A program made the translations under genes and the position numbers. From NCBI GenBank assembly GCA_017998195.1, contig JAGODN010000173.1:1-5906 (forward strand): a stretch of DNA of 5,906 nucleotides, in the 5' to 3' direction. Positions 1 to 5,054 of the stretch are shown here, one piece after another (within the stretch, counting starts at the first letter, position 1; every line of letters starts with the position of its first letter). The notes beneath the pieces were generated by a model that did no database searches, was not told where the DNA came from, and worked only from the letters and a program-made list of their open reading frames with translations. Source of the stretch: Desulfobulbus sp. GTDB lineage: Bacteria > Desulfobacterota > Desulfobulbia > Desulfobulbales > Desulfobulbaceae.

Positions 1-138
1 CTGGAACTGGGGCTGGAGGTGAATGCCGGCCACGACCTGGTGGTGGCCAATCTGCCGGCGCTGGTGCAGCGGATTCCGCGGCTGGCGGAGGTTTCCATCG
101 GTCACGGATTGACGGCCGATGCGCTGTCCACGGCGCTG
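1..138 (+). pseudogene. pdxJ: C-terminal fragment of PdxJ (pyridoxine 5'-phosphate synthase), missing both ends
   Basis: PdxJ condenses 1-deoxyxylulose 5-phosphate with 3-amino-2-oxopropyl phosphate to make pyridoxine 5'-phosphate in the cytoplasm. Frame 1 reads about 46 residues matching the end of this TIM-barrel enzyme: GLEVNAGHDL (residues 4-13), then LPALVQRIP, then EVSIGHGLTADAL (residues 30-42). The VNAGH histidine corresponds to the active-site His193 of the E. coli enzyme, and IGH is the conserved final strand. The fragment is cut on the left by the window edge. On the right, PdxJ should run about 10-16 more residues and stop, but this frame stays open to position 984 with sequence that is the antisense of recO and rodZ. 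The identity is clear; whether the gene is really broken or artificially joined is not. The right boundary near 138 is approximate. Confidence 0.8.
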
Positions 139-465
139 TTTGTCGCGGGTGAAGCGCAGGGTCAGTTCGCCCAGGTAGGCGGCAACCACATATCGGGGGT
201 ACACGGTGCGCAGGGACAGGTGGGCGCGGAGCAGTTCGGCCTCGCCGATGAACGTCAGCCCCGACGGGCTGCGCGGCGGCCGATAGAAGAGCTGCAGCAG
301 GGAGAACTCCTCGAGCTTGTTGACGAACCGGCGCGCGCTCCGCTTCGCTCCCTTGGCCAGGCCGGTGATGCGGCCGAGTTCCCGGCTGTAACAGGTGACC
401 AGTTTGTCCGCCTCGCCGTGTTCGGCGACCTTGAGCACAATGGCGCAGGTGCTCTGCAGGGTCAT
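1..465 (-). CDS. recO: RecO DNA repair protein, N-terminal part; C-terminal part replaced
   Basis: RecO works with RecF and RecR to load RecA onto SSB-coated single-stranded DNA. The ATG at 465 begins a product with the RecO N-terminal OB-fold: AIVLKVAEHGEADKLVT (residues 8-24), GLAKGAKRSARRFVNKLE (35-52), and the start of the helical domain ending ELTLRFTRDKQ (about residue 110, position 136). After that the frame stays open to position 1, but the sequence is arginine- and glutamine-rich and unlike RecO; it is the antisense of pdxJ. RecO is normally about 240-250 residues, so over half, including any zinc-binding C-terminal module, is absent. The start overlaps the stop of the upstream rodZ-like gene as ATGA, suggesting translational coupling. 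N-terminal identity is solid; the product as read is probably not functional. Confidence 0.85.
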   Translation of the reverse strand, partial: MTLQSTCAIVLKVAEHGEADKLVTCYSRELGRITGLAKGAKRSARRFVNKLEEFSLLQLFYRPPRSPSGLTFIGEAELLRAHLSLRTVYPRYVVAAYLGELTLRFTRDKQRRGQRIGRQSVTDGNLRQPRNPLHQRRQIGHHQVVAGIHLQPQFQ

Positions 466-1250
466 GGAGCGGTTGGATCGGCCGGCAGTTGGAGGACGTG
501 CAGGCCATCGCGGCCGCGGGGGAAGGGCAGGGGGCTGCCGTTGAGGGACAGCTCGGCGCTGTCAGGCTGGGAGAATTCGACCCGCAGCTGCCGTTCGGCC
601 CACCAGGTGGCGCTGGTGTTCCTGCTGTACCTCCGGCGCTGGGATTCGCTGCCGTCCGCGCTCACCACCACCTCGACATCCGAGAGAAAACGGGCCGAAA
701 GGTGCAGTGTCCGGCGCGGCCCGCCGGTGCCGGTGGATGGGTCGGCGGGGTGGAAGGAGTCACCCGCCGCGGGGGGTGTCACCCAGATCCGTTCGGTGAG
801 AAAGGCGAAGGGGTTCCAGGAAGTGGACAGGCAGAAGAGGGTGAACGACAGGACGATGACCATGAGCAGGCCCATGGCCACGGCCGCGGAGGAGACATGG
901 GAGGGCTCGGCCAGTTTCTTGGGCAGGAGTGAAAAACGGGCCAGGTTCTGTTGGCTGGCGCTCCGTATGCCGCCGCCCCGGTAGCGCTCCGCCAGGAACC
1001 GGGCACCGGCCTGGAACCCGTCCAGGCCCAGGTGGGTCGCGTAGAGGACGACCATGCCCTTGGCGAAGGGGTCGGCGGGCAGCCGGTCGTAGGCCTGCGC
1101 CTCGATGGCCCGCAGGTTGGCGAGGGAAACCCTGGTGGCCCGGGAGACATCGTCGAGGCTCAGGTTCTGCTCCTCGCGCAGCTGGCGGAGACGATCGCCG
1201 AGCGAAGGTTGAACCTCGGATTCGGCGACCGGGGCGGGGTGAACGGTCAT
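462..1250 (-). CDS. rodZ: RodZ-like protein: cytoplasmic helix-turn-helix, one membrane segment, periplasmic domain
   Basis: With the ATG at 1250 the product is 262 residues. Residues 17-78 form a Cro-like helix-turn-helix of the RodZ type, running from LGDRLRQLREEQNLSLDDVS to RLPADPFAKGMVVLYATHLG. A basic linker follows, then a single hydrophobic segment at about 121-143 (AMGLLMVIVLSFTLFCL). The C-terminal part, about 180-257, looks like the periplasmic beta-rich RodZ domain (LHLSARFLSDVEVVV; LSLNGSPLPF). In RodZ the helix-turn-helix binds MreB and couples cell shape to wall synthesis rather than acting as a plain repressor; applying that here is inference from architecture. A GTG at 1301 in the same frame would add 17 low-complexity residues, and neither start has a strong ribosome binding site. 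It lies between the surA-like gene (gap 93 bases) and recO (ATGA overlap). It could instead be a membrane-bound regulator. Confidence 0.78.
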   Translation of the reverse strand: MTVHPAPVAESEVQPSLGDRLRQLREEQNLSLDDVSRATRVSLANLRAIEAQAYDRLPADPFAKGMVVLYATHLGLDGFQAGARFLAERYRGGGIRSASQQNLARFSLLPKKLAEPSHVSSAAVAMGLLMVIVLSFTLFCLSTSWNPFAFLTERIWVTPPAAGDSFHPADPSTGTGGPRRTLHLSARFLSDVEVVVSADGSESQRRRYSRNTSATWWAERQLRVEFSQPDSAELSLNGSPLPFPRGRDGLHVLQLPADPTAP

Positions 1251-1343
1251 GGGTGTCGGTCTCGATCGGATGGGGCCTGCGGAGGGGCGGGCCGCCCGCA
1301 CCTCGGCGGTGGGCCGCCGAAGGGCCGCGGCGGGTGGTGGCAG

Positions 1344-2327
1344 CTAGAGAATTTTGATATAGGCCTTTTCGCGGATGCCTTTCAGCCAGTCCTTGAAGCG
1401 CTGCTCCATTTCCTCCCGGGCAAGCTTTTCGCGGATCTCCTCCTGTACCTCGGCAAAGGGTTTCTTCTCCCCTTTTTTGCCGTCACCGGTGGAGAGGATC
1501 GTGAAGATCTGGAAACTGTCGTCCTGTTCGACGATGTCGCTGATTTTACCGGGCTGCAGATCGGCGACCACGGTGCGGATGGAGGCGGCCAGTTCGTCGA
1601 CCTTGAAGGTTCCCAGGTCGCCGCCGTCGGCGGCCGTGGGCAGGTTGGAGTGCTGTTTGGCCAACTCCCGGAAGTCCTCGCCCGCCAGGGCCAGGGCGCG
1701 CACCCGCTCGAGCCGGGCCCTGGCCTGGGCACGGTCAAGGATCGTGCCGGACTGGTCCGCGGCGCCCCAGCGGATGCCGATCTGGAGAAGATGGGCGCCT
1801 GCCTCGGCGGCCTGGCCGGTGTAGTGGGTGTCGTAGTATTCGCGCGCCCGTTCCTCGCTGATGACGATCTTGGCGCGGACCTCGTTGTTGATCAGCCGGG
1901 AGCTGAGGATCTGCTCGCGCAGGTCCTCGCGGTACTGTTTCTCGCTCATGCCCGCGCCGGCGATTTCCTGGCGGAACTGCTCCATGGTGGCCTGGTTGTT
2001 CGCCAGGATCCGCTGCAGGGCGCTCTCCACCTCCTCGTCGCTCACCTTGAGGTTGAGCTTGTTCGCCTCCTGGACCACCAGTTTCTTGTCAATGAGCTTT
2101 TCGATGATGGTCCGGCGCACCTGCCCCATGACCTCGTTGAGCTGTTCCGGGGGGGTCTCCTCGGCCACCTTCTGGAAGATGGACTTGCCCACTTCATTGA
2201 CTTCGGACAGGGTGATGGTGTCCTCGTTGACCACGGCGACGCTGCGGTCGATCACGCTGGCCGCGGCGACGACGGGAAGGGCGAGGAGCAGGGCGAACAG
2301 ACAGAGCGGCAGGATTCTGGCGGTCAT
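1344..2327 (-). CDS. surA: SurA-like periplasmic peptidyl-prolyl cis-trans isomerase / outer membrane protein chaperone
   Basis: Predicted 327-residue exported protein. Residues 1-23 are a signal peptide (MTARILPLCLFALLLALPVV then AAA). The mature start, SVIDRSVAVVNEDTITLSEV, is characteristic of SurA N-terminal domains, and the helical chaperone domain runs to about 160. One parvulin domain lies at about 175-280, with HLLQI (179-183), GGDLG (235-239), LQPGKIS (257-263) and a closing strand FQIFTIL; a charged helix (291-320) completes the SurA fold. E. coli SurA has two parvulin domains; single-domain forms of about this size are common in Deltaproteobacteria. It should escort unfolded outer membrane proteins through the periplasm. 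The ATG at 2327 was chosen because it directly begins the signal peptide; a GTG at 2339 adds four residues, and neither has a clear Shine-Dalgarno. First gene of the leftward surA-rodZ-recO cluster. Confidence 0.85.
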   Translation of the reverse strand: MTARILPLCLFALLLALPVVAAASVIDRSVAVVNEDTITLSEVNEVGKSIFQKVAEETPPEQLNEVMGQVRRTIIEKLIDKKLVVQEANKLNLKVSDEEVESALQRILANNQATMEQFRQEIAGAGMSEKQYREDLREQILSSRLINNEVRAKIVISEERAREYYDTHYTGQAAEAGAHLLQIGIRWGAADQSGTILDRAQARARLERVRALALAGEDFRELAKQHSNLPTAADGGDLGTFKVDELAASIRTVVADLQPGKISDIVEQDDSFQIFTILSTGDGKKGEKKPFAEVQEEIREKLAREEMEQRFKDWLKGIREKAYIKIL

Positions 2328-2390
2328 GGTCGTGTACACAGGTGGGGATGGAGGCGGGCTCTGGGGAGAAACGTTGACACTGACGTCCCT

Positions 2391-2419
2391 TATCTACCCG
2401 GAAGCCGGTACCGGTGCAA
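2391..2419 (-). promoter_or_regulatory. Possible promoter for the leftward surA-rodZ-recO cluster
   Basis: On the minus strand TTGCAC (2419-2414) and TAGATA (2396-2391) are separated by 17 bases, the ideal spacing for a sigma70-type promoter. Each box matches only three of six consensus bases, so the call rests mainly on spacing and position. Transcription would begin near 2384, leaving a leader of about 57 bases before the ATG at 2327. Confidence 0.3.
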
Positions 2420-2465
2420 CGGTTTTCCGGGAAACGACCGGGCCTCCGGGCTGGACCGCAACCCC

Positions 2466-2494
2466 TTGACAGGTGGGCGGGCGGGAAGGTAAGC
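2466..2494 (+). promoter_or_regulatory. Possible promoter upstream of the TlpA-like gene (weak -10)
   Basis: A perfect TTGACA stands at 2466-2471. At 17 bases the candidate -10 is GTAAGC (2489-2494), and at 18 bases TAAGCA; both are poor matches to TATAAT. The gene starts about 100 bases downstream. The GC-rich spacer and weak -10 suggest either an activator-dependent promoter or a chance -35 match. Confidence 0.25.
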
Positions 2495-2548
2495 AGTGCG
2501 TCAGGCGGGGTTCGCGAAGCCCCGCAACCGCCCGGAATGACGCCCTGC
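2493..2548 (+). repeat. Long imperfect dyad with internal hairpin in the TlpA leader region
   Basis: Outer arms 2493-2503 and 2538-2548 pair by ten base pairs with one mismatch (GCAG with CTGC, then GCGTCA with TGACGC). Inside, GCGGGG (2505-2510) pairs with CCCCGC (2520-2525) around a TTCGCGAAG loop, leaving AACCGCCCGGAA unpaired on the 3' side. No T-run follows, so it is not an intrinsic terminator. It could be a structured 5' leader or a DNA-level operator. I recognise no known riboswitch consensus in it. Confidence 0.4.
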
Positions 2549-2595
2549 GCCCTGGTCGGACTGCATCCCCACAGTGTAATGATAGACGGAACACG

Positions 2596-3075
2596 ATGAA
2601 GCGAACAATTCTACTGGCAGCGGCGCTGTGTGCGCTCCTGGTCGCCCCCGTGGCCCGGGCGGCCGTGGTCATGCCCTCCTTTGCCCTGCCGGCGGCGGTC
2701 GGCGGCCAGGTGGTGGCCAGCGAGACCTATCGGGGGCGGGCGGTCCTGATCACCTTCTTTGCCACCTGGTGCCCCTCCTGCCTGCAGGAAATCCCGACGC
2801 TTAAACAGCTGCAGGCGAAGTACGGCGAAATGGGGTTTGCGGTCGTGGCCCTGTCCGTCGACGAAGGCGGTACGGCGGCGGTGGCGCGGCTGGTGGAGCA
2901 GGCCGGTATCACCTACCCGGTCCTCATGGCGGACAGCGCTACCACCCGGGATTTCGGCAATGTGGTGGCCGTGCCCACTTCGTTTCTGGTCAACCGCAGC
3001 GGCCACGTGGTCAAAAAATATCCCGGGCCCATGCCCCGGACCCTGCTCGAGCGGGATATCGCCGCGGTGCTCTGA
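2596..3075 (+). CDS. Secreted TlpA/ResA-like thiol-disulfide oxidoreductase (thioredoxin fold)
   Basis: Predicted 159-residue periplasmic thioredoxin-like protein. Residues 1-22 form a signal peptide ending VARA, with no lipobox cysteine. The TlpA/AhpC-TSA-type domain contains FFATWCPSC (54-62) with redox pair Cys59/Cys62, a central strand FAVVALSVDE (81-90), and the cis-proline loop AVPTSFLVN (125-133, Pro127), which marks true thioredoxin-fold oxidoreductases. Members of this family usually act as reductants in the cell envelope, for example keeping CXXCH cysteines of apocytochrome c reduced, or passing electrons from a DsbD/CcdA-type membrane protein; which applies here cannot be read from the sequence. 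The ATG at 2596 was chosen because it begins the signal peptide and has a modest ACGGA upstream; the same frame extends to about 2473 without a plausible start. It is followed by an independent small secreted cysteine-containing protein, and ccsB lies further downstream. Confidence 0.88.
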   Translation: MKRTILLAAALCALLVAPVARAAVVMPSFALPAAVGGQVVASETYRGRAVLITFFATWCPSCLQEIPTLKQLQAKYGEMGFAVVALSVDEGGTAAVARLVEQAGITYPVLMADSATTRDFGNVVAVPTSFLVNRSGHVVKKYPGPMPRTLLERDIAAVL

Positions 3076-3076
3076 A

Positions 3077-3092
3077 CCGCCCCCGGGGCGGG
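3077..3092 (+). other. GC hairpin directly after the TlpA-like gene, no T-run
   Basis: CCGCC and GGCGG pair around a CCCGG loop just after the stop codon. Without a following T-run it is not a standard intrinsic terminator; it might stabilise the 3' end of the messenger or be a chance feature of GC-rich DNA. Confidence 0.25.
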
Positions 3093-3113
3093 CCGGCCGC
3101 TGGAGAATTGCTG

Positions 3114-3142
3114 TTGACAAGCAGGGGCGCATTTCTTAATCT
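3114..3142 (+). promoter_or_regulatory. Sigma70-type promoter candidate for the small secreted protein gene
   Basis: A perfect TTGACA (3114-3119) is followed by TAATCT (3137-3142) at 17 bases, or CTTAAT (3135-3140) at 15 bases. The surroundings are visibly more AT-rich than the flanking coding DNA. Transcription would begin near 3149, giving a leader of about 55 bases that carries a small hairpin (TGGTT 3169-3173 with AACCA 3179-3183) before the ribosome binding site. Confidence 0.55.
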
Positions 3143-3190
3143 GTGGCACAGGAAAGAGGCCACTGGTATGGTTAGAACAACCACTTCATA

Positions 3191-3196
3191 AAGGAG
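3191..3196 (+). promoter_or_regulatory. Strong Shine-Dalgarno of the small secreted protein gene
   Basis: AAGGAG lies six bases before the ATG at 3203. It is the best ribosome binding site in the left half of the window, and it fixes the start of a gene too short to trust by length alone. Confidence 0.75.
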
Positions 3197-3202
3197 ACCA
3201 TC

Positions 3203-3397
3203 ATGAAAAAGATTGTAACGGCAGTGATGATTGCGGCTTTTGTGTTCAGTGCAGGTGCGGTGTTTGCTGCCAAGTGCACCGTGGACAGCGTGGATGGCAA
3301 CAAGGTCACCGTTACCTGCGACAAGGCTGACGATATGAAGGCCGGCGATGCAGTAACCATCAAGGCCGCGAAGGGCAAAAAGCTGGAAGGCTGCTGA
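3203..3397 (+). CDS. Small secreted three-cysteine protein of unknown function
   Basis: Predicted 64-residue exported protein. Residues 1-23 form a clear signal peptide (MKKIVTAVMI, then a hydrophobic core, then VFAA). The mature part is only about 41 residues, with Cys25, Cys39 and the C-terminal residue Cys64. Its pattern, CTVDSVDGNKVTVTC followed by MKAGDAVTIK, suggests alternating short beta strands as in a tiny beta-barrel, with a lysine-rich tail. I do not recognise a family with an assigned function. It is certainly a gene: strong promoter candidate, strong Shine-Dalgarno, signal peptide, tandem in-frame stops (TGA then TAG) and a perfect terminator. Its base composition is clearly less GC-rich than its neighbours, with many AAA/AAG lysine codons, which fits high expression or a different origin. 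Cys25 and Cys39 could form a disulfide, leaving Cys64 free for a metal or partner; that is speculation. Confidence 0.85.
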   Translation: MKKIVTAVMIAAFVFSAGAVFAAKCTVDSVDGNKVTVTCDKADDMKAGDAVTIKAAKGKKLEGC

Positions 3398-3424
3398 TAG
3401 CCTGAAGGCACGCACTGTTTGCAG

Positions 3425-3459
3425 GAGCGGACCGACACCAGTCGGTCCGCTCTTTTTTT
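3425..3459 (+). terminator. Intrinsic (Rho-independent) terminator
   Basis: A perfect 12-base-pair stem, GAGCGGACCGAC (3425-3436) with GTCGGTCCGCTC (3441-3452), closes an ACCA loop and is followed by seven T residues (3453-3459). It ends the small-protein transcript and isolates it from the methyltransferase and heme genes downstream. Confidence 0.95.
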
Positions 3460-3564
3460 GTCCGCGCCCCGGGTACGCATCGCCGGTGGTCCGCGCCGAC
3501 TGAGGCGGGGACGCGCCCTGCGATGGTGCCGCCGGCGCGCCCCCTCTTCGCACTGGAACAGACG

Positions 3565-4290
3565 ATGGATCCGCAGACCCTGCCCGCCGAAGCACTGGCG
3601 CTGTACACACGCATCAAGGAGCGGTACACGGTGGCCTTCGAACCCTTCAGGGTTCGCGACTACCACCTGCATCTGCTCAAGATCACCGACCTGGAGCAAA
3701 TCCTCGAGGGCCGCGACCCGCTCAAGGATGTGTCCAGCTTTCCCTTCTGGATCCGGCTGTGGGAGGCGGCCATCGTGCTGGCCGAGTTCATCGCCGCTCA
3801 GCCCCGCCGCGACGGGGCCACGCTCCTCGAACTGGGCGCCGGTCTGGGCGCGCCCGGGCTGGTTGCCGCCGCGGCCGGCTACCAGGTGACCTTGAGCGAC
3901 TACGAGCCGCTCATCCTCGATTTCGAGCGGGTCAACGCCGCGGCGAGCAAACTGCCGCAGGTGCGCTGCACCCTGCTCGACTGGCTTGCCCCGCCGGAGA
4001 TGGAGCGCTACGATGTGATCCTCGGGGCGGAGATCCTCTTCCGCGAGGAGTTCTTCCAGCCGCTCCTGGGGGTGCTTCGCCGGGCGCTCAAGCCCGACGG
4101 CGTGGTCTACCTGGCCCACGATGTCCAGCGCCGCAGCCTCCAGCCTTTCTTGAAAATGGCGGAGAAAGAGTATAAAATTTCGGCCTCGCCGAGAAAATTG
4201 AAGAGTCTCGAGGCGGACAAGACCATCCTCCTGACCCGGCTGCAGCCCCGCCCCGAGGTTTGGGGTGGGACAACCGCCGCCTCCCGCTGA
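3565..4290 (+). CDS. Class I SAM-dependent methyltransferase, METTL21-like protein-lysine methyltransferase type
   Basis: Predicted 241-residue cytoplasmic protein with a Rossmann-type methyltransferase core. Upstream of the core, FPFWIRLWEAAIVLAEFI (59-76) matches the W-x-x-A-x-x-L lead-in of the Methyltransf_16 family. Motif I is LLELGAGLGAPGL (87-99), which binds S-adenosylmethionine; SDYEP (111-115) carries the acidic residue for the ribose; LLDW (137-140) and YDVILGAEILF (149-159) correspond to the later motifs, and LKPDGVVYLAH (175-185) to the next strand. In eukaryotes this family methylates lysines on chaperones and translation factors; the bacterial substrate cannot be told from sequence. 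The ATG at 3565 has GGAA seven bases upstream; an earlier ATG at 3523 has no good ribosome binding site. It begins after a strong terminator, and no promoter is obvious in between. The gap to the next gene is 88 bases. Confidence 0.82.
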   Translation: MDPQTLPAEALALYTRIKERYTVAFEPFRVRDYHLHLLKITDLEQILEGRDPLKDVSSFPFWIRLWEAAIVLAEFIAAQPRRDGATLLELGAGLGAPGLVAAAAGYQVTLSDYEPLILDFERVNAAASKLPQVRCTLLDWLAPPEMERYDVILGAEILFREEFFQPLLGVLRRALKPDGVVYLAHDVQRRSLQPFLKMAEKEYKISASPRKLKSLEADKTILLTRLQPRPEVWGGTTAASR

Positions 4291-4378
4291 GCCGCCGCCG
4301 GGCGGACCTGCGCCGATTGCGGCCGGGTGCGGGCCCGCGCGGCCATGGGCCTCCAGGAGCGGCCCTGACGGAGCCAAC

Positions 4379-5041
4379 GTGTATCCAGTGAGCCTGAACA
4401 TCACCGGCCGACTGTGCGTCGTGGTCGGCGGCGGCAAGGTTGCCGAGCGCAAGGTCAGCGGCCTGCTTGCCGCCGGCGGCCGGGTGCGGGTGATCAGCCC
4501 GGCGCTGACCGCGTCGCTGCACGCGCTGGTCGACCGCGGGACCGTGTCCTGGCGGGCCAAGCCCTATGAAGCGGGCGATCTCGACGAGGCCTCGCTGGTC
4601 TTCGCCGCCACCGATCAGCCCGCGGTGCAGGCCGCGGTGCAGCGGGACGCGCGGGCCGCCGGCCTGCTGGCGAACATCGCCGATGCCCCCGAGGCCTGCG
4701 ATTTCCAGATTCCGGCCGCGGTCCGGCGCGGCGACCTGATCCTGACCGTGTCCACCAGCGGTCGCAGCCCGGCGGTTTCGGCACTGATCCGGCGGCAGCT
4801 CGAACGCGAGTTCGGCGAAGAGTACGGTCTGCTCACCGACCTGCTGGGCGAGGCGCGCGACCGCATCCTCGCCGGCCCGTCGCCCCCGGCGGAGCGAAAG
4901 GCCCGGCTGCAGCAGCTGTCCGCCGCACCACTGCTCGACTGGCTGCGTTCCGGTCGCTGGGACAGGATAGAGCGCCACCTGGACAACGTGCTCGGGGACC
5001 AACAGCCCGACGGATCGGCAGGTTCCGGTCCGGGCGAGTGA
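4379..5041 (+). CDS. Precorrin-2 dehydrogenase / sirohydrochlorin ferrochelatase (CysG N-terminal/Met8-type)
   Basis: The protein oxidises precorrin-2 to sirohydrochlorin with NAD+, and this family often also inserts iron to make siroheme, the cofactor of sulfite and nitrite reductases. The 220-residue length fits stand-alone enzymes lacking the methyltransferase half of CysG. Visible motifs are the NAD-binding loop CVVVGGGKVAERK (13-25), LVFAATDQ (73-80), NIADAPEACDFQIPA (99-113) and TVSTSGRSPAVSALIR (123-138). Asp102 is probably the catalytic aspartate equivalent to Asp104 of CysG. The start is GTG at 4379, chosen because GGAG (4370-4373) lies five bases upstream and conserved sequence begins at once; the frame is open further upstream but encodes only proline- and glycine-rich sequence. 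ccsB follows after 13 bases, so the two are almost surely co-transcribed. The last 10-15 residues (GSAGSGPGE) look like a disordered tail. Confidence 0.92.
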   Translation: MYPVSLNITGRLCVVVGGGKVAERKVSGLLAAGGRVRVISPALTASLHALVDRGTVSWRAKPYEAGDLDEASLVFAATDQPAVQAAVQRDARAAGLLANIADAPEACDFQIPAAVRRGDLILTVSTSGRSPAVSALIRRQLEREFGEEYGLLTDLLGEARDRILAGPSPPAERKARLQQLSAAPLLDWLRSGRWDRIERHLDNVLGDQQPDGSAGSGPGE

Positions 5042-5054
5042 TCAAGGAGAGACG

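Noticed and set aside
139..984. Continuation of the PdxJ frame as one long fusion protein
   Set aside because: Beyond about 138 the residues are antisense to recO and rodZ and turn into low-complexity Arg/Gly/Ser sequence; a genuine PdxJ ends shortly after its IGH strand.
2374..2395. TTGACA at 2374 with TTATCT at 2390 as a plus-strand promoter
   Set aside because: The spacing is only ten bases, far from the 15-19 needed, and no gene begins nearby on that strand.
951..2492. A 513-codon open frame on the plus strand antisense to the surA-like and rodZ-like genes
   Set aside because: It is a GC-driven shadow: the minus-strand products have clear signal peptide, SurA, parvulin, helix-turn-helix and membrane features, while the plus-strand product shows no recognisable domain and has no ribosome binding site.
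2505..2525. tRNA T-arm-like GCGGGGTTCGCGAAGCCCCGC
   Set aside because: The stem and loop lengths do not fit a T-arm, and no acceptor, D or anticodon arm is found around it.
2489..2595. Cobalamin or other known riboswitch, suggested by CCCCGCAACCGCC
   Set aside because: The B12 box and the remaining conserved cobalamin riboswitch blocks are not present in order, and the downstream gene is not a usual cobalamin target. I keep it only as an unassigned dyad.
3392..3424. Possible selenocysteine: the small protein ends Cys then TGA then TAG, which could read as a C-terminal Cys-Sec pair
   Set aside because: TGA-TAG is more simply a tandem stop in a well-expressed gene. The only downstream fold in the right place (CTG TTTG CAG) has about three base pairs, too weak for a bacterial SECIS, and the terminator stem begins directly after it. 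Homologues with Cys or further sequence at that position would be needed to revive the idea.
4291..4378. N-terminal extension of the precorrin-2 dehydrogenase back to 4265, overlapping the methyltransferase
   Set aside because: The extension is Pro/Gly/Ala-rich and unlike the family, while the GTG at 4379 has a good GGAG and begins directly at the conserved domain. The 88-base gap itself shows nothing convincing.
3172..4560. A 462-codon minus-strand open frame opposite the small protein, methyltransferase and siroheme gene
   Set aside because: It crosses the strong terminator and runs antisense to three well-supported genes; its product is low-complexity and without motifs.
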